From contig CAZJBD010000005.1 in NCBI GenBank assembly GCA_964544265.1, positions 1 through 47,241 on the forward strand: a DNA stretch of 47,241 bases, written 5' to 3'. This DNA is from JALHVH01 sp964544265 (GTDB lineage: Bacteria > Acidobacteriota > Aminicenantia > Aminicenantales > Saccharicenantaceae). Below the pieces are notes generated by a model. It was given only the letters and a program-made list of their open reading frames with translations, searched no databases and was not told the DNA's origin. Numbering within the stretch: position 1 is the stretch's first letter; the number at the start of each line of letters is the position of its first letter. Both the position numbers and the translations under genes were made by a program. Positions 9,048-16,429 of this stretch are shown piece after piece.

Positions 9048-9121
9048 GATGTATCACCTTATCCTAAGAAATTTTAAAAAAAATAGATTACCATAAATCT
9101 TCAATAATTAATAGAGCTTCA

Positions 9122-9276
9122 GCGAAACCCAGAATTGCCGATAGAACACAGGTCGGAATTTCGGGACATGAACCAATTCTCTGGAATTGGTATCGTGTCC
9201 CTGAAATTCCTAGCCTCATCGAAATCGGAGCCATCCCTTGATGAGAAAGAACCCTATCGGCAATTTTGGGGCGAAA
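9122..9276. repeat. MITE-like element: 17-bp terminal inverted repeats, internal hairpins, 6-bp flanking direct repeat
   Basis: The core spans 9128-9270 (143 bp). The left end CCCAGAATTGCCGATAG (9128-9144) is the reverse complement of 9254-9270 with one mismatch. The sequence GCGAAA occurs immediately outside both ends (9122-9127 and 9271-9276), as a target-site duplication would. Inside are two further inverted repeats: a long imperfect stem 9155-9179 with 9184-9210 (GGAATTTC/GAAATTCC, GGGACA/TGTCCC, ACCAATTC/GAATTGGT, loop TCTG), and CTCATCGA (9215-9222) with TTGATGAG (9238-9245). No convincing coding frame lies inside. Alternative reading: a structured RNA with a three-way junction, or a regulatory element between the divergent genes. 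Confidence 0.55.
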
Positions 9277-9440
9277 GAGTTCAAATAAAAACATGAAGGA
9301 AAAAATAACCAGAAATTTGGACAAAATTCAACTCATTGAAACGTTTTAAAATAAGTCTCGTAGTTTTTTGATTCGAAATGAACTCAAGCCCTTAGTATCT
9401 ATGCAGATAAAATGTTGAAAAAAAACGCATTGAACCGGCA

Positions 9441-9484
9441 TATAAATTGCTTGAATATTTATAAAATATATTTTATAAATTGCC
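9441..9484 (+). promoter_or_regulatory. Sigma70-type promoter of the TonB receptor, with palindromic operator candidate
   Basis: TTGAAT (9451-9456), 17-bp spacer and TATAAA (9474-9479) form a good -35/-10 pair. A perfect 24-bp palindrome (9457-9480; each arm is ATTTATAAAATA or its complement) fills the spacer and the -10 box. A direct repeat TATAAATTGC occurs at 9441-9450 and 9474-9483. Expected transcription start is near 9486, giving a 5' leader of about 115 nt before the ATG at 9602. The overlap of palindrome and promoter suggests a repressor site, though pure A/T palindromes can also arise from base composition alone. Confidence 0.5.
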
Positions 9485-9601
9485 CAGGACCGAACTTAAG
9501 GAGGTGAATCAAAACAGGGAGTTTTATACTGGGGACGAATGGGGACAACTGAGGGGATTGAATCAAGGGTCTGTTCAGGCTCAGGATGAAAGGAGGAATT
9601 C

Positions 9602-12328
9602 ATGAAAAGGATATTATTCTTCCTGTTGGCCGCTCTTTGTGTTTTTGGCCTGGTTTCCGGCATGTCTTATGCCCAGAGCGGAACGACAGGGTCCATTGAA
9701 GGAAAGGTCATCGATGAAGAGGGGAATCCTCTTCCCGGTGCCCAGATCAAATTATCCTCTCCGGACCTCATCGGAGGCGCTCAAAGCAAGGCCGCTACGG
9801 CAGAGGGCAGGTTCAGATTCGTGGCCCTTCCTCGCGGCGTCTATATTCTTGAAGCTTCGATCGCGGGTTTCATGACCGCCAAGAGGGGAGACATCCAAAT
9901 CTTCGTAGGTCAAACGATCACCGTCGACCTTGTTCTAAGGATCGGCAAGCTGGAGGAGGAAGTGACGGTCACGGGCACGACACCCCTCATCGACGTCAAG
10001 GATTCCCAGATGAACGCGACCAACCTCGACAAACAGATGATCGAGACGATCGGCGAGGAGATGCGCTATAAGAATTCGACGTCGCTCATCAACTTGGCGC
10101 CGGGCATAAAGGACGACAGCGCCATGGGCGCGCCGTCCAGAGTCAGCAACCAATGGCAATTAGACGGCCAGAGCCTTCTAACTTATGTTGGGTCCGGAGC
10201 CGACTGGCAATATCCTGACATGAACATCCTCGAGGAGGCTCAGGTATCGGGGTCGGGGGCCAACGCCGAATACGGTAACTTTACCGGCGCCGTCCTCAAC
10301 TTGATTACCAAAAGCGGCGGAAATACGTTTGAAGGCCTGGTCGCGACCTCCTATTCTCCCCTGAACTGGAACCAGAAAAACTTTAGCGCTGGCGACCCGA
10401 AGTTCTCCCTCTTCACGACGCCTCCCCGCACCCTCTATTTTGATACCCATTTCGGGCTCGGCGGCCCCATTATCAAGGACAAACTTTGGTTCTACGTCTC
10501 CGGAGGCTTCATCCAGGGTGATACCGAGATCATGGGGGGCGGTGTCGTCTTCGAGGAAAGGGAGTCGGAACAAATCCCTAAGGCGTTCGGCAAGCTGACC
10601 TATCAGGCCGGAAAGAATACGCGGCTCTCGGCCTTTGTCGAATACGAATACTTTCAGGTCTTCAACAGGGGTTTGGGCGTCGATAGGCCCATCGAGGCGA
10701 CTTACTACGACGTCGGTCCCGGCATGCCGATGTCGTTCAACTTGCTCCAGACGTTTTCGGAAAACACATTCGCCGAGGTCAAGCTGGGCTACTATTACAG
10801 CTTGTATGATCAGAGACCCAATCAGGGGAAAGACGTTCCTCAGCGTTATGATTACCTGACGGGGATGTACAGCGGCAATTATGGCTATTGGGGAGACTCC
10901 GCATCGAGTCATTTCACGGGCAGCGCCTCCATTTCCCATCACGCCGAGGATTTCATCAAGGGCTCCCACGATTTTAAAGTTGGAGTCGAATACCTTAACG
11001 GATTCGATAACGTCGCGTCCGGCTACCCGGGAGGGTTCAATTATTCGGATAACGTCTATAGCTATTACGATTACAAATACCATACCTACGCTTATTCTTA
11101 CGGCTATGATCTGAAAGCCCATGGTTGGAGGGTGTCCGCTTTCGTCCAGGATTCCTGGAAGATCAGCGACCGGCTGACCATCAACCCAGGCCTCCGCTGG
11201 AGCATGCAGAGAGGATATCTCCCCAACTATGGTGATGAAGCCTTTTTCAAGCCCAAGAGTTCATGGGAAGGCCGGTTCGGCCTCACCTTTGACATCTTTG
11301 GGGACCACACGACGGCCCTCAAGGCCCATTATGGCCGTTTCCATGAGTCCTTTAAAACGTATTTCTATAACGGCGCCGACCCCGGCTATCAGGATTGGGT
11401 CATGTATGACGTCCTTCCCGACGGCCAGAAGATCGAGGTCTGGAGATTGCCCTATTCCGCCAACACGGCGATGGCGCCCAGCATTCGCATCCCTTATTCG
11501 GACCAGATTACGATCGGCCTGGAACGGACAATGTTCACGGACATCGCCGTCGGCGTGACGTTCATGTATCGCGTCTACAAGGATTTCATTGCCAGGATGA
11601 ACGCCACGGCCACCTGGGTGCAGTTCCCCTATACGTACAGGGATGAAAATGGCAACCAGCAAACCATTATGCTCTATGAAGAGAGCGAGTCGTCCCCAGC
11701 TGGCCAATTCGTCATCGGCAACCCCAGGGCCGGGGAATATGGCTCCGTGATCATTACGCCCAAGAACACCTACAAGGGGATCACGTTCTCCATCAACAAA
11801 AGGCTCTCCAACAACTGGATGATGCACTTCGACTACACTTACAGCCAGACCAAGGGAAACCATACGAATACGACCACGGCAGCGTGGGGAGGGGTCTTCT
11901 ATGAAACTCCCAACAGACAGATCAACGCTTACGGTTATCTGCCCTATGACGCTCCCCACTCCGTCAACCTGTATGGGACGCTCGTTCTGCCCCTTGACAT
12001 TGTCATAACGCCGAGGTTCTCTTATCAGAGCGGCTGGAACTGGACGCCGTACGTGAGAGCTACCTCCATCTCAGGGAGCCCCAACGTCAATGTCACATCC
12101 AGGGGATCGAAAAGGCTTCCGGCCCAGATCGCTTTTGATATCAGGGCGGAAAAAGTCTTCGCCTTCAGTCCAAAAATGAAGCTCAGCTTGATTTTTGACG
12201 CGTTCAATATTTTCAACCGCGGAGTAGAGACCTCGGTGGAATCCAGGGTCACCTTAAGCACGTATGGTAAAGCCCTGACGGCCTGCGAACCGAGGTATTT
12301 CCGGGTCGGGATGAAGTTCTACTTCTGA
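9602..12328 (+). CDS. TonB-dependent receptor with CarboxypepD_reg N-terminal domain (Oar/SusC-like)
   Basis: 908 aa outer-membrane protein. Signal peptide at 1-25 (ends SYAQ). Residues about 28-115 are the carboxypeptidase-regulatory-like domain (GSIEGKVIDEEGNPLPGAQ, EGRFRFVALPRGVYILEA). The plug follows at about 118-240 (LEEEVTVTGTTPLIDVKDSQ, ANAEYGNFTGAVLNLITKSGGN), then a long Tyr/Phe-rich beta barrel ending in the terminal aromatic FRVGMKFYF. No clear TonB box or partner SusD gene is visible. The start is supported by AAAGGAGG about 8 nt upstream. Likely imports an oligomeric nutrient such as peptide or glycan across the outer membrane. The serine hydrolase 66 nt downstream may act on the same substrate (inference). 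Confidence 0.88.
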   Translation: MKRILFFLLAALCVFGLVSGMSYAQSGTTGSIEGKVIDEEGNPLPGAQIKLSSPDLIGGAQSKAATAEGRFRFVALPRGVYILEASIAGFMTAKRGDIQIFVGQTITVDLVLRIGKLEEEVTVTGTTPLIDVKDSQMNATNLDKQMIETIGEEMRYKNSTSLINLAPGIKDDSAMGAPSRVSNQWQLDGQSLLTYVGSGADWQYPDMNILEEAQVSGSGANAEYGNFTGAVLNLITKSGGNTFEGLVATSYSPLNWNQKNFSAGDPKFSLFTTPPRTLYFDTHFGLGGPIIKDKLWFYVSGGFIQGDTEIMGGGVVFEERESEQIPKAFGKLTYQAGKNTRLSAFVEYEYFQVFNRGLGVDRPIEATYYDVGPGMPMSFNLLQTFSENTFAEVKLGYYYSLYDQRPNQGKDVPQRYDYLTGMYSGNYGYWGDSASSHFTGSASISHHAEDFIKGSHDFKVGVEYLNGFDNVASGYPGGFNYSDNVYSYYDYKYHTYAYSYGYDLKAHGWRVSAFVQDSWKISDRLTINPGLRWSMQRGYLPNYGDEAFFKPKSSWEGRFGLTFDIFGDHTTALKAHYGRFHESFKTYFYNGADPGYQDWVMYDVLPDGQKIEVWRLPYSANTAMAPSIRIPYSDQITIGLERTMFTDIAVGVTFMYRVYKDFIARMNATATWVQFPYTYRDENGNQQTIMLYEESESSPAGQFVIGNPRAGEYGSVIITPKNTYKGITFSINKRLSNNWMMHFDYTYSQTKGNHTNTTTAAWGGVFYETPNRQINAYGYLPYDAPHSVNLYGTLVLPLDIVITPRFSYQSGWNWTPYVRATSISGSPNVNVTSRGSKRLPAQIAFDIRAEKVFAFSPKMKLSLIFDAFNIFNRGVETSVESRVTLSTYGKALTACEPRYFRVGMKFYF

Positions 12329-12344
12329 TCTTAAAAAAGGAAGA

Positions 12345-12380
12345 GGGGGGAGAGGCAGCCTTCTCCCCCTTTCCCATTTT
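12345..12380 (+). terminator. Hairpin between receptor and serine hydrolase genes
   Basis: GGGGGAGAGG (12346-12355) pairs with CCTTCTCCCCC (12359-12369) with one bulged base and a short loop. A T-rich but interrupted tail follows (TTTCCCATTTT). It sits in the 65-bp gap after the TonB receptor, so it may terminate or attenuate transcription into the serine hydrolase gene, or protect the 3' end of the receptor mRNA. The T tract is imperfect, hence moderate confidence. Confidence 0.45.
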
Positions 12381-12393
12381 CAAGGAGGTTTTC

Positions 12394-14067
12394 ATGAAAA
12401 AAGGAATTCGCGTCGCCGGAGTCTTTTTGGCGGTTGCCGTTCTTGCGTTCCTCATCGGATCGCTCGCCGCCGACGAAAAGACGGACCAAGTCGATAAGCT
12501 CTTTGCCGAATGGGACACGACGGTCAGCCCTGGTTGCGCCCTGGCCGTTATCAAGGATGGCCAGATCATCTACGAGCGCGGCTACGGCATGGCGAAGATC
12601 GAGGACGGGCTGGCCATGACGCCCAACAAGATCTTTGACATCGGTTCGACCTCCAAACAATTTACGGCCACCTGTGTAGCCATGTTGATCAGAGACGGGA
12701 AAGTCTCACTGGCCGACGACGTCCGCAAATATATTCCGGAGCTTCCCCGCTACGAACGGACGATCACCGTCGACCACCTCCTCCACCACACGAGCGGCCT
12801 CCGCGACTACAATGCCCTCCTAGAGCTTTCCGGGTTCAGGCCGGAGTCCGATTCTCCCACGGTCGAAGAATCCCTTGAGGTCATCTCCAGGCAGAAGAGG
12901 CTGAATTATTTGCCGGGAGAAGAATATTCCTACACAAACACCGGCTTTTTCTTGCTGGGGCAGATCGTCGAGCGGGTGAGCGGCAAGAGCCTGAATGAAT
13001 TCGCCCAGGAGCGGATCTTCAAACCCCTGGGCATGCGGCACACGATATTCCAGGACGACCACACCCAGATCATCAAGGAGAGGGCCAGCGGCTACGACAA
13101 AACCGACAAGGGCTACAAGCTCGATATGAGCAACTGGGATGAGACCGGCGACGGCAACGTTTACACCTCCGTTGAGGACCTCTATCTTTGGGACCAGGCG
13201 TTCTATAGCAACAAGCTGGGCAAGGACCTGATGGACTTGCTCCACACGGTGGGCATCCTCAATAACGGTAAAAAACTTGATTATGCCTTCGGCTTGGTCG
13301 TTACTGAATACAAAGGACTCAAGGTCGTCGAACACGGCGGCGCCTGGGCCGGATTCCGGGCGGGCTTCGTCCGCTTCCCCGACCAGAAGTTTTCGGTCAT
13401 CTGCCTGGCCAACCTGGGCTCTATAAACCCCTCGGGCCTTTGCTTCAAGGTGGCCGATATCTATCTAGCCGATTTGCTTAAAGAAGCCCCCAAGGCCGAG
13501 ATAAAAAAGCCCGAGCCCATCAAGCTTTCTCCCCAGGAACTCGAAGCCAAAGCGGGAAACTACCAGGACGATAAGTTTGGGATGTGGATTTCTTTTTCTG
13601 TCAAAGAGGACAAGCTGGAAATGGACGGCTGGGGGAAGCCGATCCAGTTCGCGCCTGTAAGCCCCGCGACGTTCATGGCGATCGACGCGCCGGAGGAAAT
13701 CAGCCTGGAATTCCCCCCTCTTGCCAAGGGGAAGGCGATCCAGGTAACGGCTCGAGTCGGCAAAGATGAAACGTACAAACTGACCAAGGCCGCTCCACTG
13801 GCACCCATGACCCCTGCCAAGTTACAGGAATTCGCGGGCCTGTACAAGAGCGAAGAACTTCTCGGCGCGGAGTATCGTCTTGTCGTGGAAAAGGACGGCC
13901 TGGTCGTTAAATTCAGGAATGCCCCGAAAGAGCCGCTCGTTGCCAAGGCGCCGGATAAATTCAACCTTGAATACTTCAACATCGAATTCGTCCGCAAGGG
14001 GAACAAAGTCATGGGTTTCGAGCTCAGCGTCGGCCGCGCCGGCCACATCGTCTTTGTCAGGAAATGA
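12394..14067 (+). CDS. Exported serine hydrolase, class C beta-lactamase/DD-peptidase fold
   Basis: 557 aa. Signal peptide about 1-25 (AVLAFLIGSLAA). Active-site landmarks are SxxK at Ser85-x-x-Lys88 (GSTSKQF), YxN at Tyr180-Thr-Asn182 (YSYTNTGF) and HGG at 314-316 (VVEHGGAWAGF). Residues beyond about 375 form two repeated beta-barrel-type segments (ELEAKAGNYQDDKFGMW and KLQEFAGLYKSEELLGAEYRL) resembling the lipocalin-like C-terminal domains of D-aminopeptidases and related enzymes. The start is supported by AAGGAGG about 6 nt upstream. Could be a D-aminopeptidase, esterase or peptidoglycan hydrolase; sequence alone does not decide. Acts in the periplasm. Confidence 0.85.
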   Translation: MKKGIRVAGVFLAVAVLAFLIGSLAADEKTDQVDKLFAEWDTTVSPGCALAVIKDGQIIYERGYGMAKIEDGLAMTPNKIFDIGSTSKQFTATCVAMLIRDGKVSLADDVRKYIPELPRYERTITVDHLLHHTSGLRDYNALLELSGFRPESDSPTVEESLEVISRQKRLNYLPGEEYSYTNTGFFLLGQIVERVSGKSLNEFAQERIFKPLGMRHTIFQDDHTQIIKERASGYDKTDKGYKLDMSNWDETGDGNVYTSVEDLYLWDQAFYSNKLGKDLMDLLHTVGILNNGKKLDYAFGLVVTEYKGLKVVEHGGAWAGFRAGFVRFPDQKFSVICLANLGSINPSGLCFKVADIYLADLLKEAPKAEIKKPEPIKLSPQELEAKAGNYQDDKFGMWISFSVKEDKLEMDGWGKPIQFAPVSPATFMAIDAPEEISLEFPPLAKGKAIQVTARVGKDETYKLTKAAPLAPMTPAKLQEFAGLYKSEELLGAEYRLVVEKDGLVVKFRNAPKEPLVAKAPDKFNLEYFNIEFVRKGNKVMGFELSVGRAGHIVFVRK

Positions 14068-14094
14068 GGTTTTTTAAGCGCATCGGAGCCGTGG

Positions 14095-14631
14095 CTACTT
14101 TCTCCGCATCTTGGATTGGATATAGGGTGAGAACGTGTCGGGCTTCCCGGGCGGCGCGATATCGAAATCAAGCCTGACCGAGTCTGCCGTCTCTTTCGTG
14201 TAGACCAATCGAAAGCGAGGGGCGTCGATCTTCGGTTCGCTGAGAAAGGTCCAGGTCGCGCCGTCGGAGGAGACGCTTGCCGCGTATTCGATGACGTGGC
14301 CTTCGTTATCGAAATAAATGGCTCCCGTCGATCCTGATTGCTGATAGATGATCATGAGATCATGATGCCGCATGGCCGGCCGGTCCGCGGTCGCCGGGTA
14401 TTCGGCCAGGTTTTTTCGGACCAGGATGGTGTCCTGAAGGTCTAACGTGAATGTGGAGCCTCCGGCGCCCTGGCCCGGTTCGCCGCCGCCCTCGCCGACC
14501 CATTCGCCGAGCAAATACCGCCATGGCGTCCAATCAGGCGTTTTCGTCCGTTGTTGGGCGGATGGATGATGAGCGATCGTAAGGAATAGAACGGCAGATG
14601 CGGCTACCGCAAAAGAAGCTCGATGTTTCAT
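14095..14631 (-). CDS. Small exported protein, possibly DUF1579/lipocalin-like
   Basis: 178 aa from the ATG at 14631, which has AAAGGA six nt upstream and begins a clean signal peptide (MKHRASFAVAASAVLFL, cleavage near SAQQ). An alternative ATG at 14646 overlaps the preceding stop as ATGA and adds five residues. The mature part starts WTPWRYLLGEWVGEGGG, a pattern seen in small beta-barrel proteins of the DUF1579/THAP4-like type, and continues with alternating beta strands (DLMIIYQQSGSTGAIYFDNE, RFRLVYTKE). I do not recognise a precise family. Third gene of the lipid-kinase/acyltransferase unit, convergent with the serine hydrolase 27 bp away. Confidence 0.65.
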   Translation of the reverse strand: MKHRASFAVAASAVLFLTIAHHPSAQQRTKTPDWTPWRYLLGEWVGEGGGEPGQGAGGSTFTLDLQDTILVRKNLAEYPATADRPAMRHHDLMIIYQQSGSTGAIYFDNEGHVIEYAASVSSDGATWTFLSEPKIDAPRFRLVYTKETADSVRLDFDIAPPGKPDTFSPYIQSKMRRK

Positions 14632-14642
14632 GGATTTTCCTT

Positions 14643-15389
14643 TCATGCAGTCCCTAGTCCGTTCTCACTTTCCACTAGAACATGTAAAAAAACGGCCCTG
14701 ACGCGGTCCGCGAGCTTTCCGATGTCTTCCTTGCAGAGACCGGCAACAGAGACCGCGGGTTCGATAACCAGATCAACCCGGCCGGGGCGGATGAGAAGAC
14801 TTCCCTTGTGAATGATCCTGTAGCCGCCTTTCTGGACGATCGGCAGGATGTCCAGCCCCGTTTCCAGGGCCAGGTGGAACCCGCCCCGCTTGAAAGGCCC
14901 GAGTTTCCCGTCCAGGGTGCGCGTTCCCTCGGGCAAGATAGCTATGGAATAATCCTTGCGGCTGCGGACGAGGTCCGCGGCCAGCTTAATGCTCTCTCTT
15001 GCCTTCAGACTGTTCTTGCGATCGATCGGGACCATGCCCAGGCGGCGGAGAACCGCCCCATAGAGCGGCCAGCGAAAATGGCTCTCCTCCTCGATCCCCC
15101 GGGCCAGACCGGGGAATGCAGCATAAAAAACGAGCGGGTCTAAAATATTGACGTGGTTCATCATGACGACGTAGCGGCGGCCCGCTTCGAAATTCTCCTG
15201 TCCTCGCACTCTGATACGAATACCGCTCACGAAAAGCACGGACAGGCAGCATGCTTTGATCAAGCCTTCCAGGCGCCGGCCGCGGTAAAAAAGGGCGACC
15301 AGCAAAATTGTTAAACAGCTCGTGGCGAAAACGGGCAGAGCGATCACCCAAATAGCGAACGACCGCAGGCGTTCAAAGGCTCTCTTCAT
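14643..15389 (-). CDS. 1-acyl-sn-glycerol-3-phosphate acyltransferase (PlsC family)
   Basis: 248 aa. Transfers an acyl chain to lysophosphatidate in phospholipid synthesis, at the inner membrane. An N-terminal membrane segment lies at about 12-34. PlsC motifs are present: HX4D at His79-Asp84 (NHVNILD) and the substrate-binding EGTR at 154-157 (ILPEGTRTLDG), then a FKRGGFHLA block. Its start overlaps the lipid kinase stop by ATGA (15386-15389). A different acyl acceptor is possible because the family is broad. Confidence 0.85.
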   Translation of the reverse strand: MKRAFERLRSFAIWVIALPVFATSCLTILLVALFYRGRRLEGLIKACCLSVLFVSGIRIRVRGQENFEAGRRYVVMMNHVNILDPLVFYAAFPGLARGIEEESHFRWPLYGAVLRRLGMVPIDRKNSLKARESIKLAADLVRSRKDYSIAILPEGTRTLDGKLGPFKRGGFHLALETGLDILPIVQKGGYRIIHKGSLLIRPGRVDLVIEPAVSVAGLCKEDIGKLADRVRAVFLHVLVESENGLGTA

Positions 15390-16300
15390 GCCAGGATAGT
15401 CAGTTCCCGGGGCCGCACCTTTAGCCGTAGGGGAGTCATGCCGAGGAGCTCGCCGTCGGCCATCAGGAGCTGAGGCGGATCGGCGTCGATGGAGATCTCG
15501 GCGGCCTTGACGACGTCCACCTTTGGATGGCCCGTGTGTGTCCCGGAAAACACCTTGCGGAAGATATCGATGATCTCGCGACGGTTGACCTCGCGGAAGA
15601 TCACCAAATCGGCCCGCCCATCCGATGGGTCGGCGTCCGGGGCGATTTTCATTTGGCCGCCGGTGAATTTTGAATTGGAAATAACCATGGCGCTATCGCG
15701 GATGGTCCACTTTTTGCCATCGGCTTCGATATCCATGCGGTTGTCCATGCCTTTGGCCAGCCTAAGAAGGACAGCCAAACTGTAGCCGAGCGAGCCCAGG
15801 ATCTTCAGCCGTTCGTTGGCTAATTTAAGGATGTCGGCGATGAGCCCGACCCCCAAGAGGTTCAAGGAGAATCGGTGTTCGGTCCTCCCGTTCTGCTGAT
15901 ACCAAAATTCCACTACGTCAACGGCATGGCGGCGCCCGGCCACGATGTTGTCGAGCGCCTGGTCGGCCGTAAGAGTGTCGAAATCCCTCAGGAAAGAATT
16001 GCCGGTGCCGGCCGGGACGATTCCGATCTCCGGCCTGCGGAGCGGCCGACCCTTGGCATAGATGCCGTTAACGACCTCGAAGGGCGTGCCGTCGCCGCCG
16101 AGGCAGATCACCCGGGCGAAGCCCTCCTCGACCGCCCGGCTGCCGATTTCGGTGGCCTGGCCGGGGTATTCGGAGATGCGGACTTCTATTCCGGGAAACT
16201 CGGCCAGGATCCGGGCTTCGAGCCGGCGGAAGGATTTCAGTCCGCGTCCATGGCCGCAAACGGGATTGACGACGAGAAGCGTTCTATCCTCGGCGCTCAT
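15386..16300 (-). CDS. Diacylglycerol kinase-family lipid kinase (YegS/DgkB type)
   Basis: 304 aa. Phosphorylates a lipid hydroxyl (diacylglycerol or similar) using ATP. The catalytic domain begins LLVVNPVCGHGRG; the nucleotide-binding GGDGT motif is at 68-72, followed by FEVVNGI and IGIVPAGTGNSFLRDF. The C-terminal half has the expected beta-sandwich (ADPSDGRADLVIFREV, LMADGELLGMTPLRLKV). First gene of a three-gene unit with PlsC, giving a coherent phosphatidate-recycling pair. No Shine-Dalgarno precedes the ATG and a TATAAG box ends only 6 nt upstream, so the mRNA is probably leaderless. Confidence 0.85.
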   Translation of the reverse strand: MSAEDRTLLVVNPVCGHGRGLKSFRRLEARILAEFPGIEVRISEYPGQATEIGSRAVEEGFARVICLGGDGTPFEVVNGIYAKGRPLRRPEIGIVPAGTGNSFLRDFDTLTADQALDNIVAGRRHAVDVVEFWYQQNGRTEHRFSLNLLGVGLIADILKLANERLKILGSLGYSLAVLLRLAKGMDNRMDIEADGKKWTIRDSAMVISNSKFTGGQMKIAPDADPSDGRADLVIFREVNRREIIDIFRKVFSGTHTGHPKVDVVKAAEISIDADPPQLLMADGELLGMTPLRLKVRPRELTILA

Positions 16301-16306
16301 GGCTTG

Positions 16307-16335
16307 CTTATAACATGACTCTTGGGAGAATTCAA
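16307..16335 (-). promoter_or_regulatory. Promoter of the lipid kinase operon (leaderless type)
   Basis: On the minus strand TTGAAT (16335-16330), a 17-bp spacer and TATAAG (16312-16307). The ATG at 16300 begins 6 nt after the -10 box, so transcription would start at or next to the start codon. No ribosome binding site is present. Confidence 0.6.
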
Positions 16336-16365
16336 CGCGGCGTTCCTTAGGCTCGAATCCGCGCC

Positions 16366-16395
16366 TTGACTTCTCTTTTTATGGAAGGATATCAT
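16366..16395 (+). promoter_or_regulatory. Promoter of the radical SAM gene, with leader hairpin
   Basis: TTGACT (16366-16371), an 18-bp spacer and TATCAT (16390-16395). Predicted transcription start is near 16402. A GC-rich hairpin CGGGCG-GTGC-CGCCCG (16403-16418) would then form the very 5' end of the mRNA and would bury the GTG at 16409. This favours the ATG at 16430 as start codon. Confidence 0.45.
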
Positions 16396-16429
16396 CTGTT
16401 GCCGGGCGGTGCCGCCCGTATTAAACGCC

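Noticed and set aside
9088..9324. 78-codon minus-strand frame inside the intergenic region
   Set aside because: It runs through the inverted-repeat element, has no ribosome binding site and no recognisable protein features.
9539..9589. 16-codon leader ORF just before the TonB receptor
   Set aside because: The nearest good Shine-Dalgarno is about 30 nt upstream, and the peptide has no attenuator-like composition.
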